Below, in pieces: positions 13,466 to 26,635 of a stretch of 64,000 bases of DNA; the first letter of the stretch is position 1; every line of letters begins with the position of its first letter. The position numbers and the translations under genes are program-made. The notes beneath the pieces were generated by a model that saw nothing but the letters and a program-made list of their open reading frames with translations, searched no databases and was not told the DNA's origin. The stretch comes from Daucus carota subsp. sativus (Eukaryota > Streptophyta > Magnoliopsida > Apiales > Apiaceae), in assembly GCF_001625215.2 (NCBI RefSeq), contig NC_030384.2, positions 30,120,527 to 30,184,526 of the forward strand. The letters run 5' to 3'.

Positions 13466-15246
13466 CGAATAAAATTTGGTAAAGTTTGATTTTATTTTTT
13501 TTTGAATTTGTCGATTTTTCGGTTCGATTTTTTAGTTTAATTCTATATGTATGTTTGCGAGTGTAAATTAATTTTATGTTATTTTATGATGCCTAATATT
13601 AATTCATCGGTTTGGTCCGGAAAATTTTCTAGAAAATATGATTGTATATCCATAAATTGAGCAAGTCTTGTTCCGACCTAAGTAAAATAATGAGATTGAT
13701 TGTAGTGTCTTTATCATGAAATACATAGATTGTGTTTTAAAATTTCCCACTCTTACGCAATATTATATAGCATAGGACCGTAGGTATAGGGAAACTTTAA
13801 AATACAGAGCAAAATCTCTAGACTTATGCTGTACAATATAGCATAAGGTAACAACTTTTGCTCGGTTTTTAAATTTTCTCTACACCTACGTTATATAATA
13901 ATGTAGTGCAAGGACAACGAATTTTTTAGAAAAACTAATCCATATTCTATTAAATAAACATTAAATATAATACATCAAGCACTCGAAGTCAAAGAAAAAG
14001 AAAATAGGAGAAAAGGCCTTCAAAATTATAATTTTAATACATAATGCCCCAAATGTCACTATATAAAAATATGATCCCCATTGCTACTCCAAAACCCAAC
14101 TTAAAGTTGTGTGTGTCAGTTTAATCAAAACGGAACTTCAAGTGAACTTTGAAAAAAAAAATATGAATTCAATACATATGGAGAGGGAGGGAGGGAGTGA
14201 GAGGGAGAGATATGTAATTTATAAAATGTAACTTGGGGAATCGTTCGGCGCCATTTTCTTTAATGGACTCGAGGCGTTTAATTGGAAGTTTATCCACTAA
14301 AATCTTCATGTTTTCGTCCATCTATTTCTTCCTATCAAAGCCCTACTAACCTTATCCAAAAACTCTTAAAACAACATGAAGTTCGATTTTAGCATCTTAA
14401 AACACAACTTGAAATTGTGTTTTGATATCTTAAAATACAACTTGAAGTTGCATTTTGATCTTTTTTATATAAAATATAAATATGAGACAAAGTTGCATTT
14501 TCGTAAACATTAGACAAAATCACGTCTTGCAATAATATTTGAGATCATATTTCATAATCATGACATTCAGGTCATTTCCATTCTAAAAAATAATATAGAG
14601 AACCAACACCGGAAATAACAACTAATCCATCGAATAAACATGACATGTGTCAAATGAAACATGGTGAGCAAATTTTGTCCATACAATTCTACTCAACATG
14701 ATCACCAAGACTCCACTTAATCATATGCATGGAAACTACATGTAAAAATAAACACATACTATACATAAACATTTCTTGAAAATGACCAAAGATATATTAT
14801 AGACCCCCACTTCTTCATACAACAAATGACAACCGTTGAAATATTTACATATTTAACAATACAATAATCTAGTTGTCACATGCATGCCTATCTCACAAGT
14901 CACAACACAAAATAACAAGATGCTAAATGGCTAGCTCGCTCTATCTTGATCATTGTAAAGTGCGGATGACACGTGGCAGTTGTTATTGGTTACTCTATGA
15001 TCTCCGGTGGGACCACAATGTACTCCCTTCGTACATAGATTTCCAACTAAACGGGTTATCTAGCTAGCTAGCATGCAATTCCCTTGCTCTTTGGCTGCTT
15101 GTGATACAAGTACTACAGAATCACGCTTGAGAAACATGGTCTACTTGATCATCTCTCTTACGGAATCGGGAATCTATTCACATACATACATATACACATT
15201 TGATATATACATATATAGTTGTTGATTCGATGAATATTCGATGCAT
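12037..15246. other. AT-rich intergenic region
   Basis: No gene was found. It holds a GT/AT microsatellite (about 13421-13464), a GGGA/GA-rich tract (about 14178-14210), and several short partly palindromic phrases resembling TTATGCTATATAATAT around 12690-13900 that look like remnants of an old inverted-repeat element. A copy-like block of about 60 bases (AAGTT-TGATTTTGCTT) occurs near 13028 and again near 13368. An ACACGTGGC motif near 14970 could be a G-box, but it lies on the 3' side of the next gene. Confidence 0.5.
13421..13464. repeat. AT/GT microsatellite
   Basis: A run of (AT)n passes directly into (GT)n with about 15 GT units. It is a simple repeat and probably polymorphic. Confidence 0.9.
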
Positions 15247-16333
15247 CTAGCCGTCGGAATCTTTAGAGGTCTTCTGATCCAGTAGTATCTTCTCGATCAT
15301 TTTGTGTGTTTGGGCATCTGATTTTCGATCTGCTTTGCTGTGAGACTCGGAGTAGGCGTCGAAGAATTCTTTGTTCTCCTTCTCTAGCTCGTTCCACACT
15401 GCATGCGGATACTCAATATTCAGTGACGGAACCAGAATTTTAAAACACTTTCACAGAAATACAAAACTATTATTAACTTAATTTTACGAGTTCATCCGGG
15501 ACTCCGGACTGCATATGGTCCTTATTACATGTATCAGCAGTACTAGTACCTGTTTAACTTATTGAGAAAGTAGGAATTAAGTTTTAATTAGGATTTGGTA
15601 CTGCATTATGACTTGATGAACTAAAACATTAATCAGTTGTCTTTGTCATAGTAGGTGTGCCTTTTGAGTTAAATTCATTGTTTCATCATATCCCACCAAT
15701 CAAAACACCACAGCCGCCTCCCAAAATATATCACAAGACTTTATTTGTAAAATATCCATATTTAGTAAATTTTCCATTTGCACACCCACAACAGCTAAGT
15801 AAACCAATAATAAATTACAGACTCCAGAGTTATAGGTAAATAAGCAGGTATCATCCTTCCCAAATCCTGGGGGAAAATTAACTACTACTTCACACAAATA
15901 TATTAACATTCCACAGCTACAAAAAGCAAGGTATTAGTTTACGACAGTTTTTTAACGCTAAATCCGTCGTAAATGGACTTAAAAGTTGCATATATATGCT
16001 GAAGAACTTTACACTATCCGCCCTTATATTGATATCACTGAAGCTCAGAGATGAGAGCTAGATTGATGAACAAAGGTGACAGGGGGCAGTTAATTACCTG
16101 TTGAAGTTATGACAGACTCAATATTTGCATGTTTTCTGAGAGCTTCCATGCATTCTTCTTTCGTCATGTGAAAGATCAAACACTTCTCAATCAAGTGTTG
16201 CACCTACATAATCATAATTAAATCACATTTGATAACAAGCTTTAATTCATGATCATCAAGAACCATAAATAAACAAGTAAATCAGAGATATATATAGTAC
16301 CATGTGTATATATGAAGCAGAAGAATCAGCCAT
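15247..16333 (-). CDS. Plant-specific small protein of family 1589 (unknown function)
   Basis: Three minus-strand exons: 16333-16301, 16203-16098 and 15398-15247 (TAG stop), with GT-AG introns and a continuous frame, giving 96 residues. The conserved plant-only domain fills residues 8-62: YIHMVQHLIEKC, then MTKEECMEAL, then TSTVWNELEKENKEFF. The lysine-rich, polar tail is poorly conserved. There is no signal peptide or membrane helix. Function is not established; some members are annotated only as uncharacterised plant protein 1589. The 5' end is unusual: a Helitron begins 57 bases upstream of the ATG, so the present promoter is either Helitron DNA or the displaced native promoter more than 6 kb away. 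Confidence 0.85.
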
Positions 16334-16937
16334 GATGAATGACAAGTATGAGAGGATGAATTAAGGGAGTGAGGAGGATCAGGAGATAAATCTATATAAT
16401 CCTAATTTGTGAATACAAACAAATAGGATATTTACCTTTTATGTCCTTTCAGTTTTTTTTCTGATACTACTGCCAGGGGTGTTATCAGTAAATTCACGTT
16501 GCTCTTGGACTACCCAAACTGCATCGGGTTCCCGACCCGGAAACACTTGCAGCAAAGTTCTTCGATAACAGATGAAGAATCCGAATCCAAGCGGGCGACC
16601 CATCCCTCATTTTGTGTTTGTACTGCGGTTGCAACGACCCGTAGTTTCAGGGCACTCATTCTTCGCTCAATTTAATACATGGTTCGATTTTTTGAATTTT
16701 TGGGTTGGTTGTGTTACTCCAAAATTTCAGGACCTGTTATCTCCATCTCTTTCAAGTTATGGGTGATCAGTTACAATCGCATATAATCTTTCTTTCGATT
16801 TGAAGTGAATGAGTTATTACCGGTTGTTGTGACGATTTCAGGAGTTGCTAACTATTTCGGTTTTCTAGCTCCCACACCGACGGAAACAGAGTGGTGAAGC
16901 CTTCCACTCATTGCGATCTCCGCTGCATGTAGTAGCC

Positions 16938-19026
16938 ATGGACAGTGGTCAGTCTCTGTCTCCTTTGTTTTGTTTCGGAAACTGAATTATGTGGTTATAT
17001 ATTCGTGTTTTGAAGATGCGTTCTATCCGTTTGTTGCGATATATTTTCGAACAGGTCGTAAGCGCATACCTTTAGGTGTTCTTTCTCCTTCGGCTGATAG
17101 AAATGGTGAGCGTAAATGAATTTACAACTCTGTCATAACGATACAGACCACTGACCTCTACATTTTTGGGTGTTGTTAGCACAGCGGAGGCGATCTTCCA
17201 ATGATGTGCAGACATGTGGTAATGTGTCATCTGCGAATCGTGAGAATTTGGAACCGAATAAAGCATATGAATCTCTGCCAGAATCAAGTTTTCAGACTCC
17301 AGCACGTAATGATAATGTACACCAGCAGCCATCACACTCCACCCTGGGTTCATGTACAGGTATTATTTCAGCGGATTTAGGACCTGCGTGTACATTGTCT
17401 ATCCAAGTTTATACGGTTTGTGTGATTGCGAAGCAATGTTTCGCAAAATCTTAACTCATTTTTTTTGTCCAGGTACACGGAATTGTACTTCATCTCAGGC
17501 TGCTAAAACAACAACAATGGCTTACTGCCCTACCCAGAGTTCAGGTTCAAATATCATACTCATCCAACCTAACTTTACATGTACCAAGAGTAGTTCTATA
17601 CATAGATTTATATGCAATTAGCTGTTTTATTAGTTCTATAATAATTAGAAGGCTCATACTGTACCAAGAGTAGTTGGTCATTCTAAGTCGTTTAGTCTCA
17701 AACACCTCCTATCATGGTATTAGTGGAAATAAAGCTACTCAACACTTTAAACAATATGACTTTCAAAATTGATGGTGTTAGAAGCTCCTTTCTTATAGCT
17801 AAACCTTTAACTGGTATTGTTATCAAAGACCCATGTGCCAACACTTCTGCAAGTCTTTATGTGGTTCCTAAAATCAGTGCAATGACAGGGGTAAAAGAAA
17901 ATAATGATTTTTTTCCCAATTATTTTTATTAGTTCTCCTACCATATTTGTGACTAAATTGTATTAATGTGTGTTTTTATATTTTTGATGTGTTGTTTGCT
18001 TATTTATATTTATGTTTACTATCTGGGAAAATTTAAGTGGTAGCATGTCTTGCTCTAGGTTTATAATTAAATGACTCTCCTGTAAACAATTTTAAGAAAA
18101 CGATGAGAAGTCGATGTCCTAGAGAATGCACATATATACTGTGTTGTTGAAAGACATGGCTCCTGAACCACCACTTTTTTAAGCACTATATTGCAATGTC
18201 TTCCTACACAGCAGCAAAAATATTAGAAAAATGTCTCAAAACGAGTCATCTGTCAAGTTTATTACTGTTAGAATAAATAAATATATATTGCAATGGATAA
18301 TATATATAATACACCCTCCTACCTTACCTACTCCATGTGAATTCTGTCTCTACTTCACAGGTAATCAGATTCTTGGTGGCAAAACGCAGGGCTATCTTAC
18401 GCCATCACAAAGAAGGCTACTTGGTGTTGATCTGTCTGGTAAACATTCTATTATAAGCAGGCATTTTGATTTTAGTACACATTTGGAGAAGTCGCTGGAT
18501 ATCAACAGATTGTTCTGCTTGAAAAGTGAAATTCACTGGATTTTAAGCAAGTGTTTCAGTTTGACAACCAGACGCCACTCTTCATTAGACAGCTCATTCA
18601 AAAAACTCTCACACCTTGCGTGGTATTGATCTGTCCGGTAAATGAAGCTGTTGTACCCAACAGCTTCGAGCGAGATATCTTCTTTCATATGCTTTCTTAA
18701 TAATTATCTTTTGCAAAACTTTCTTAATTCTTCACTTGGAGAGAGAATAAAAATGTTGTAGGCAGGCTGAGGAAAGGTATTTGGTTTACCCCTCAATCAT
18801 TTTGATTTATTATATTTGTAAATTGCAGATGCATTTGTTCTTTTTGGGACTTTTTCTATACACAGATCATATGCAAACATTATAGTATTTGCTAATTGCT
18901 AATTGCTAATTTGCTAATATAACTATAATTTGTTATTTCATAGGTTACATAAAGTCAGATTCAAAAAGAAAAGACCTTTCTTCACCAGAAAGTTATACGC
19001 AGGCTTGGGAAGCATGGGGTCAGTGA
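16938..19026 (+). pseudogene. Remnant 5' exons inside the Helitron, possibly of its Rep/helicase gene
   Basis: A chain of exons can be read: 16938-16947, 17055-17105, 17180-17359, 17473-17544, 18361-18438 and 18944 to a TGA at 19024-19026. Every intron interrupts after the first base of a glycine or alanine codon (phase 1) and has GT-AG ends. The joined product begins MDSGRKRIPLG and contains TPSQRRLLGVDLSG. It is basic, serine-rich and low in complexity, like the poorly conserved N-terminal leader of plant Helitron proteins. The catalytic Rep and helicase parts are absent. It could instead be a captured host-gene fragment. Identification is inference. Confidence 0.4.
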
Positions 19027-22000
19027 TAATTGTCACAACTGCAATATTAGTCCCATTCATGGTATATACTATATAATAACTTGGGTTCCTGGCACATTTT
19101 TATTCTTTTTAGTATTTAAGTTGTTTAACCCTATCATTCGTTTAAGAATATATATACTCATGGTTATTTCTAATATCTTTCAATTGGCTGTCCAATGTAT
19201 TTATAATATTACTGCCTACTGGTTGTAGCTTCACTATTTTAGAATATTTGTGTTAAATGGTTGTCGAGTTAAATGAGATATATATGCATCACTTACATAT
19301 AAGGGCTTAATATATTCATATGATTACTTATTTTTTATGTTTCTGGACTAACTTAGCTGTAGTATTATCTCATGTTCTTCAAACAAGATATCTCTTGGTT
19401 TGTGCTATAAATTACAATTTGAATAAAAAAGAGTAGAATACAGTTGGACTACTTGGATTAATTAGTGATATTTAGTTTGTTCGGCACTAAGTGATTACCT
19501 ACCTTTTTAATTTTTGAAACTGTGGGTGAGGTAAGGGAATTTTTAGTATTACCTGGAAAGCTTCATACGATATTTTAATACAACTACTGAGCTCTGTTAT
19601 GTCCCTTTTAGGATAGCATAAAACACAATACCATATGCACCTATCTCTATAGTTTCTAATGATCATTACTATTTATTTTGGTAGTAGCACTTGGTTGATA
19701 AATTTTTTGTGTTGGCAGGACAATGGGGACGTTATTCACAGACTTATCATTGTTATACGCACGATGCACGATGGTCATGTTGCTGATCATGAGACATCTA
19801 CTGCACGTGAAATGCCTTTTTAAAAAAATTTCAATTACAATGTGGGTTCCTGTTTACCACTTGGTTCCTGTTTACCACTTGCTATTCGGACTCTAGCCAG
19901 TCATCTAAGTCATGGATCCATACATCAACCCGAGCACCAGGTAATGTTCTTTTCAGATGCTCAATCTATCTAAGTTATGGCTGTTATGTGTTTGATCAAG
20001 TTAGTTTCACCCTCTGTTATTAATAGTTTTGTATCACCAGTTTTACGAGCAAAATGTACCCTTCCATAAACCCCTTTTGTGATTGAAAGATATTCACTTT
20101 TGTGATTGAAAGTTATTGACTCCAGCTTATCAATTATAGAAAAGGGGTGATAAGCAACAGTGGACCACAAGAGCCTGCCATATCTTCTGTTTCTATAATA
20201 AAACTGTCATTTCTAGAATAATATAGGAGCCTCCTATATTAAGTGGGATCCTCTTTTTTAGTCTTTCGTCTATTGTCATTTGCAAGTCTGCCATGGAATT
20301 CTATTGGCACAAAAGTGAATCTGTGACAATAGTATTAGTCTTCTTTTCCTTGATAAATTTCAATGCCAAAGTTTTTGGTCATCCACAAAATTTTTTAATA
20401 TTTTTGCATCATTCTTTTTTGAACCATATACGTTTTCTGTCTGAAACTTCTTTGTGCAATCTATCTGTAGCTGTACTATGAGGATGCAAATTGTTTGTTT
20501 TGCTTATTGACTTTATCAATCTTTGTGAATGCAATATACACAAAGAAGTTGATAGGTGGTTGCTGAGAGAAACTGGTTTCAATAAGGATGAGATGGTTAG
20601 CAGCCATGTATCTAAATTTTTTGAATACTCATGAAGTTGGTGGGCATGAAAAGTTGCAAAGTGCATGTGGGAGTTGTTGTGAAGTGTCCAAAGCAAAGCA
20701 GGCTGGCTGATCAAGGATAACAATAGTAAAGCAGGTCTTCAGGTCTTTAGTGAAAATTGAGAGAATTGTCTTTGTTTCTTTGCTCTGATAGTATGATCTA
20801 AGAAGCAGAACCTGTGATCTTTTATTTACATTGAATTGTACTTTCATATTGGGATTAATTTAATCTAAGGTGATTATAAAAAAAATAAATTCTTTGTGGC
20901 TGTTAAGTCGGGAATGAAAATATGTATGCTTTTTCCAACTAAATAAAGTGAATACTTTTACATAACACTATATGCAATGCAGTGACCGAGTCTGAATAGG
21001 AATTTAGGTGGCACCGTCGTACTTGATTTATCTTTGATTTTTTTCAAATCATTTTTTCTCATATTATAAGACTTTGTTATAAAAATATTTAATTATATAG
21101 TTATTATAACATTATAGTCTTTGAAAAGTGTTAATAATTTTATGATCAAAATTAATTATATTTTTTAGGAAAACTTTTTCTTAGACTAATTTTATTCTTA
21201 AAAATAATTTAAAAACATTTGTTTTGTAAATATAGATAGGGTTATTTTCAATAAAATTTAAAGAAAAGCAAGTAATAAAAAATTATATTTTCTTAAACCA
21301 ACCAAGACTAAAGTGTCTCACATTTAAATAAAAAAAAAAAACTAAAGTGTCTCACTTATTTTCTTCACAGCATCATCCTCTGTAAAAAAAAAATATTACA
21401 AATTTCAAGAACACGAGGTAACTGGAGTCGATGGATTATATTATGGTAAATATTAAATATTTAACTTATATTTTTATCATCTTAAGTATATACAAATATT
21501 TGAAGCATGTAGTCGTTGTGCTCTTCAATTTCCGCGAAATTTATGAATTTTTAATGTCTAAATAAGTCCATTATGCTTCAACATTGTTAATCTTGGTTAA
21601 GATTATTAGTTTTATCGCGCAAATGTTTGATGGTCGATATATTTATATTAATTTAACAATGACCATTGCTCAATTTTTTTTGAAATTTTCAGCAGGACTT
21701 TTAGAAAAAATATTACTGAAATATAAAATATTATTTGATATTGATAAAAAACGAATCTAAAGTTATGCATATTAATATTTAAATATAAATAGATATAATG
21801 TGTTCAACACACCGTGTTAAACTTTGACATAATTCTAGAATTTAGTGGGAAAACACTAAATATTAAAAGAGATAGAGAGTTATATATAATGATTTACGTA
21901 ATAAAATTACATGACAGAATTTTTAATGTTATTCATGGTTTTTAATTAATAATTTAAATTTGATAGTAAATAACGTTTTTCCACATAGTTATATATTCAA

Positions 22001-22634
22001 ATTGAATATTAGTTGTTAATATAAATGTTAATTAATGATAAGCATAAATAAAATAGTAAAAAATATATAAATATTGCGTTAATCACAATAAAATAATGTT
22101 AAAATTAATTAGAAATAAATAATAAAAATAGCGTGCGCTAAGCCTAGGCACTATGACTTAAGCTTATAAACTTATAGATTTCACGAATTATTTCTGCCGA
22201 AGAAGTATTATTTCTTTTATTTTTCTTGGAACTTATTCTCCAACGTCGACGCAGTGGTTTCGTGTTGTTCATTAAACTCAAGTTTTGTTTAAAATTCGAA
22301 CCTTTTTTAACATACATGTGGAAGCAATCTTGCCCTCTATGTGCAGGCATTTTACTATATTTAATATTTATTGACCTAAAGTTTCAAGACTAATGCTACT
22401 GCCGTGTAAAACATCTGATATTCAGTTCCATCTAACGAATTAAACTTCATTAAACTCTGAATCACTCAAAGTTTAAACTCTGAATCACTCAAACTTTAAT
22501 ATTACATTGTGGGTCAGAGAAAAACAATTGTGATCCGTAACACTATGAGTACTTATTGTTTTTTTATTAGTCAATGTTTTAATTAATTAAAAATACATTA
22601 CCATTAATTATTTAAAATTAAAATTCAAACGTTA
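19027..22634. other. Helitron interior without recognisable genes
   Basis: AT-rich sequence with scattered short ORFs on both strands, none with a recognisable domain. Small local duplications occur, such as TTCCTGTTTACCACTTG twice near 19845-19880 and AACTAAAGTGTCTCAC twice near 21308-21357. This is where the Rep/helicase coding region would lie in a full-length element. Confidence 0.5.
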
Positions 22635-22665
22635 CCCGTGTGCGAAGCACGGGCCAGATTGCTAG
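22635..22665 (+). terminator. Helitron 3' terminal hairpin and CTAG end
   Basis: A 6-bp perfect stem (22635-22640 with 22648-22653), loop TGCGAAG, spacer, and terminal CTAG at 22662-22665. In Helitrons this hairpin marks the end of rolling-circle transposition; it is not a transcription terminator of a host gene. Confidence 0.85.
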
Positions 22666-22737
22666 TAATAAAAATATATAGAAGAATCACTGCAGGGAAA
22701 AGAAATGGGAGAGTGGGGGCAAGTAATCCCACGTGGG
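22666..22737 (-). promoter_or_regulatory. Probable displaced native promoter of the family-1589 gene
   Basis: On the minus strand, just outside the Helitron 3' end, are a TATATATTTT box (22680-22671) and a perfect palindromic G-box CCCACGTGGG (22728-22737). If the Helitron is removed in thought, the TATA box lies about 65-70 bases and the G-box about 120 bases upstream of the ATG at 16333, ordinary spacing for a plant promoter. Motifs are seen; their original role is inferred from the empty-site geometry. Confidence 0.55.
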
Positions 22738-22740
22738 ACT

Positions 22741-25700
22741 TTGATTTTTATTGGTGGAGAAGAGATTAGAGGAGATTTATAAACGACCATTTCTTTGTCT
22801 TCTATGTGTGCCATTGGGCCACCCTACTTGGGTCCCACCATTAAACGAAGTCTCCATAATTCACTAATCCACCATGCACAAATGGCATCTTGCAAGTGTA
22901 GCTTAACCCTATTTCCTCCCCCAACCACACAATGCCACGTGGACTTCTATTTCATCTTTAACTTTTACCTTCCACCAATAAACTTTTTTTAATGTAAAAA
23001 AAATATTTGCCTTATAACCAGAATTGAGAATTAAGCTTATCCTTGAATATTTCTATCGATTATATATTTTTTTGACAATAGATAATCATAATTTAAAAAA
23101 TAATTACTATAGTGAAAATCGAGCTTATCATTTTATTGGTTATATATGTTCTTTGACGGTAAATAATTAGTCTTACATTATTATTTTTTTCTCAAGTTAA
23201 TTATGTAACTAACTCATATTCTATGGATTACCAATTGCACGGAAAAAGAAGTACATAGGTCTTATAACTAACTCGTATTTGATGGAATAATAATAATCAA
23301 TTTTTCTATGATGTTTTCGTGAGCACATGCTAAATATCAAATTTTATATATTTAACTCATTTTACAAATACTACTACTTATACAATAACTCCATCAATCA
23401 AATTATCAAAATAAGCTAAATATATCAAATCTAGCGCTTAGCATGTGCCTATGGGCACACACTAGCCAAACCCAATAATTATATATCAAGATAAATGTGA
23501 TGTTCACTTCTAATTAAATAATAAATCAATTCGTAACTTTGCTCGATATTCCAAGATTTTCTTTCAAATTGTGATATATTTAACATTTTTATCAAATAGT
23601 AGTTTATAGACCTTCACTCAATTTATCAAGGCATAGTGCGCGTCCCATGTGGATGGTGACTAGCACAAAGAGTTTAAGCAAAGTGCCACATTTGGCCTTG
23701 GATCCCTATTGAATTTCCCCACTCCAAAATGTGCAATTTTCAGAATTGCAATCAGATAATTGTCCTGTATAGTATGTGTTGTTTTCCATCTCAGCCCTTG
23801 TCTGGAAATGCAAGTATCTAGTGGGGGTTTATATTACTATTTCAATGATCTTACCTCTGCTATTTTGGCAGCCTCTTCCAGCTATGTTTGCCATCTCTCT
23901 ATGTCTTATTAAGTTCTTTCAAAACTTTGATCACTTGCATATGCCTCCAACGTGAACCACTTATTTTTCACCGGCTAGAAGTGGTTTCGCATTTTCGGAA
24001 AACTCCTCTCCCTCTTTCTTGCAGACACTCCAATAATATCACCATGCAACTCTAGACTAATGCTAATATTAAGTGACAGAAACTTTGTAAGAATATGGAT
24101 ACCGGGTTTTATATGGTGTAGGGTTTTATATGGTGTAGGAGTTGAGTTGGTCCTGTGGCTAGGTGTTCAATTCGTGACGACGTTTAATTATTTCTCCAGC
24201 ATGAAGGAAATTATTTCCTGGAGACAGCTTTCATGCTCTCTTAATCAGCGTGTGGGCCCTCACTAGTCACTACCACTTTTTCCCAGGAAAATGCCTCAAA
24301 TACCAGTGTCGCAGAAGATAATCCTAACCTGTCACTTTGCAATCCAAAATGTTAGATCATGCGACGTTATCCTTCTTTCATTTCGAAAGGCTAGATTATC
24401 AAGCATATTGTAACCCTAAATGTTATTTTTGCATTTCAACCCTAAATGCCAGATCATCTAGCGTTTTGTAGGGATTTTCAGATTTAAACACAACAACATA
24501 TAGTGTTTGTCCAATAATATTGGATTGTCCGGTTTAATAAGTAGTATTTTGATCCATTTTTCACAACTCATATTTTGGACATTATTTAGGTAAATTGTAG
24601 TATACAGGGACTTTTCTCTCTTGAGGAAGGATAGGGCTGCATAGATCATAGTAAAAGTCCGCTCTAAGAGGGATAATTCCATTTTCTCTTTTATATACAT
24701 GAATTTTGAGAAAAAGAACTTTTCCTTTTCCCCCAAGTTAAGGACAAGCTTGTCATTCTTGATTGGTATATTTGTTGGCTTTCACTAGAGTACAGTAGAG
24801 TAATCAGTTTGTCTTATGCACAAGAGGCCACCTAGCAAAATGCAGAAAAACAGAAAATGTCAAAACACATTTAGATACAACTCATCATGCTATAGAGTCA
24901 AAACAAGATTTAATATCTTCCACCAATTAATCTATTGACAATGAATCCAATGAAGAAGAAAAATATCTCAAGCATACCTTTTTCGTAACTTCGAAATGTA
25001 TAAGCTTGCCATTCATTTTATAATGTTGAAGAAGAAGAGGATCTTGCCAAGTATACAATGCATGCAAAATTTTATAAGCATGGATCTCTTACTCATAAGC
25101 CTTCTGAGGAAACGCAGAAGGCGATAATAATTCTCTTCATCAGGAAACTAATGTTAATAAATGAATAATATCGTCTATACATTCCCTCCTCATCAATATA
25201 GCCATAAAAGTAGCCTCAAACAATTCAAATATACCACAATCAAAATTGCTTATTAGTAATAGTGGGAGGGGCAGATAGCTAAGTAGCAAAATAGCTCTAA
25301 TAGTATGAGACTTGTGAAGATGCCCAAAAACGAAATCGTGTGGGCCGGACAATATCATATCATTATGGAGTTATGACAACAAGAGGGGCTTCCCGTATGG
25401 GCCTAAGGGGCCAGATAGACGGACGGACTTCCATTATGGACTTAGGAGGAGTCAAATCACAATATTATACTATTCTAAAATTATGGCTCGCTTAGCATGC
25501 CTCACAAAATGAAATCCTGATGAGTTCAAATAAGCATTGCCCCTCAGAACCACATGAAGAAAACAAAACATCGATACTTATTTTCGAAGCATACGACTTT
25601 TAGTAAGAGTGATAATTTAAGGTCATGGTATCATATAACATACATCTTTCAGTGCACAACTGCATAACAAAGGACTGCAGTTAGATACTCAGAATTGCAT

Positions 25701-26635
25701 GTTTTCACATGGTAACAGAAATTACATATCCATATCATCATATGTAACTATGTAAACACAATTGCCAACACGGATGAACTTCTCCTGACCAACGGTAATA
25801 GTTTCATCTCAGTCAACATCTAAGACAGACTTGTCCATCACTCATTGATCAAAATCTCAATAATGCAGACAGCTAATACTGCTTCTGAAATAATTATACT
25901 ATTCCTGTCACTGTCTCCCAATAATTTTCACAACCTGGATACTTGCAGTGAGTAGGAAGAAAAGACAGATACAACGTAATATAAGCAAAACGGGTCAATT
26001 GCATTAATGCTAATTCAGTAGTTTCCGCTGTATACTCGAAACTAAATCTAATACTTACGCAGATTTATTAAAGGTAGATACAGGTAGAGCAATCTGAAAG
26101 GGACAATTGAACTGAAAGAGACAACAAGGGGTAGTTCCCAGTGCATTGCAATGTGAATTCCTAATTATTTGGACATTGTGACACAAGTGTCAGGTTGGTA
26201 GCAAGTCACTATCTGAGTAAGGATGAAGAAATTCTCACCGTTTTTCAACTCCATTACTCTAGCTCTGTTGGTTATGAGTAAGGAAATTAATATATAACAC
26301 TTGGCCCAACAAAAAGAAGAAGAAGAGGGAAGTCATTTTACTGCACAAGCGTGCCTTTGAAATATTAAAACAAAAAAGAGAATATCCAGAATAATAGAAC
26401 CACTTGGTACAACAAAATAATCTACTTGAAACTCGCTGCATATACATCTAGATACTGTGCATTTCCAATTATAAGTACAGGCAGTAGTTGGAACTTACAT
26501 GACACTATCCCCAACTGAGTAACACCTAACTTGCTATGCACAAGGAATGCAATGAACAAAAATCCTTGGTGGAATATATAAGGGAGTCGCTCCATAATGC
26601 ACGCCAGAGTATACAAGCTGTGAAGTCTGTTTCTT
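22741..26635. other. Intergenic region
   Basis: No convincing gene. The first part should contain upstream sequence of the family-1589 gene; the right part contains the 3' flank of the sulfate transporter gene. Short ORFs at 24060-24266, 24458-24736 and 25140-25358 show no recognised domain. A tandem TTTTATATGGTGTAGG pair sits near 24108-24139. Confidence 0.4.

Larger units (their letters stand above)
16391..22665 (+). mobile_element. Helitron (6.3 kb), apparently with both termini
   Basis: The right end has the standard Helitron structure: a GC-rich hairpin (CCCGTG, 7-base loop, CACGGG at 22635-22653), an 8-base spacer, then CTAG, followed by T at 22666. The left end begins TCTATATAATCC at 16391, preceded by A at 16390. 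Helitrons start with TC, end with CTRR, and insert between A and T without duplicating the target, all as seen here. Inside, the plus strand carries spliced-looking exons (16938-about 19026) and long AT-rich stretches. No Rep (HUH) or Pif1-type helicase domain was found in any frame, so the copy is non-autonomous. The left end is less certain than the right. Confidence 0.75.

Noticed and set aside
17714..17932. 72-codon ORF in the Helitron, considered as a retrotransposon fragment
   Set aside because: No recognisable gag or pol motif; it lies between the exons of the Helitron remnant and is probably intronic.
20409..20847. Overlapping minus-strand ORFs inside the Helitron (104 and 72 codons)
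   Set aside because: No domain, leucine/serine/histidine-rich, and no splice or codon-use support.
24135..24185. Possible SINE head (GTTGAGTTGGTCCTGTGGC, GTTCAATTCG)
   Set aside because: Box B fits poorly, and no A tail or flanking duplication was found.
25140..25358. 72-codon minus-strand ORF with hydrophobic run
   Set aside because: No family recognised, no flanking exons, and no sign of a transposon around it.
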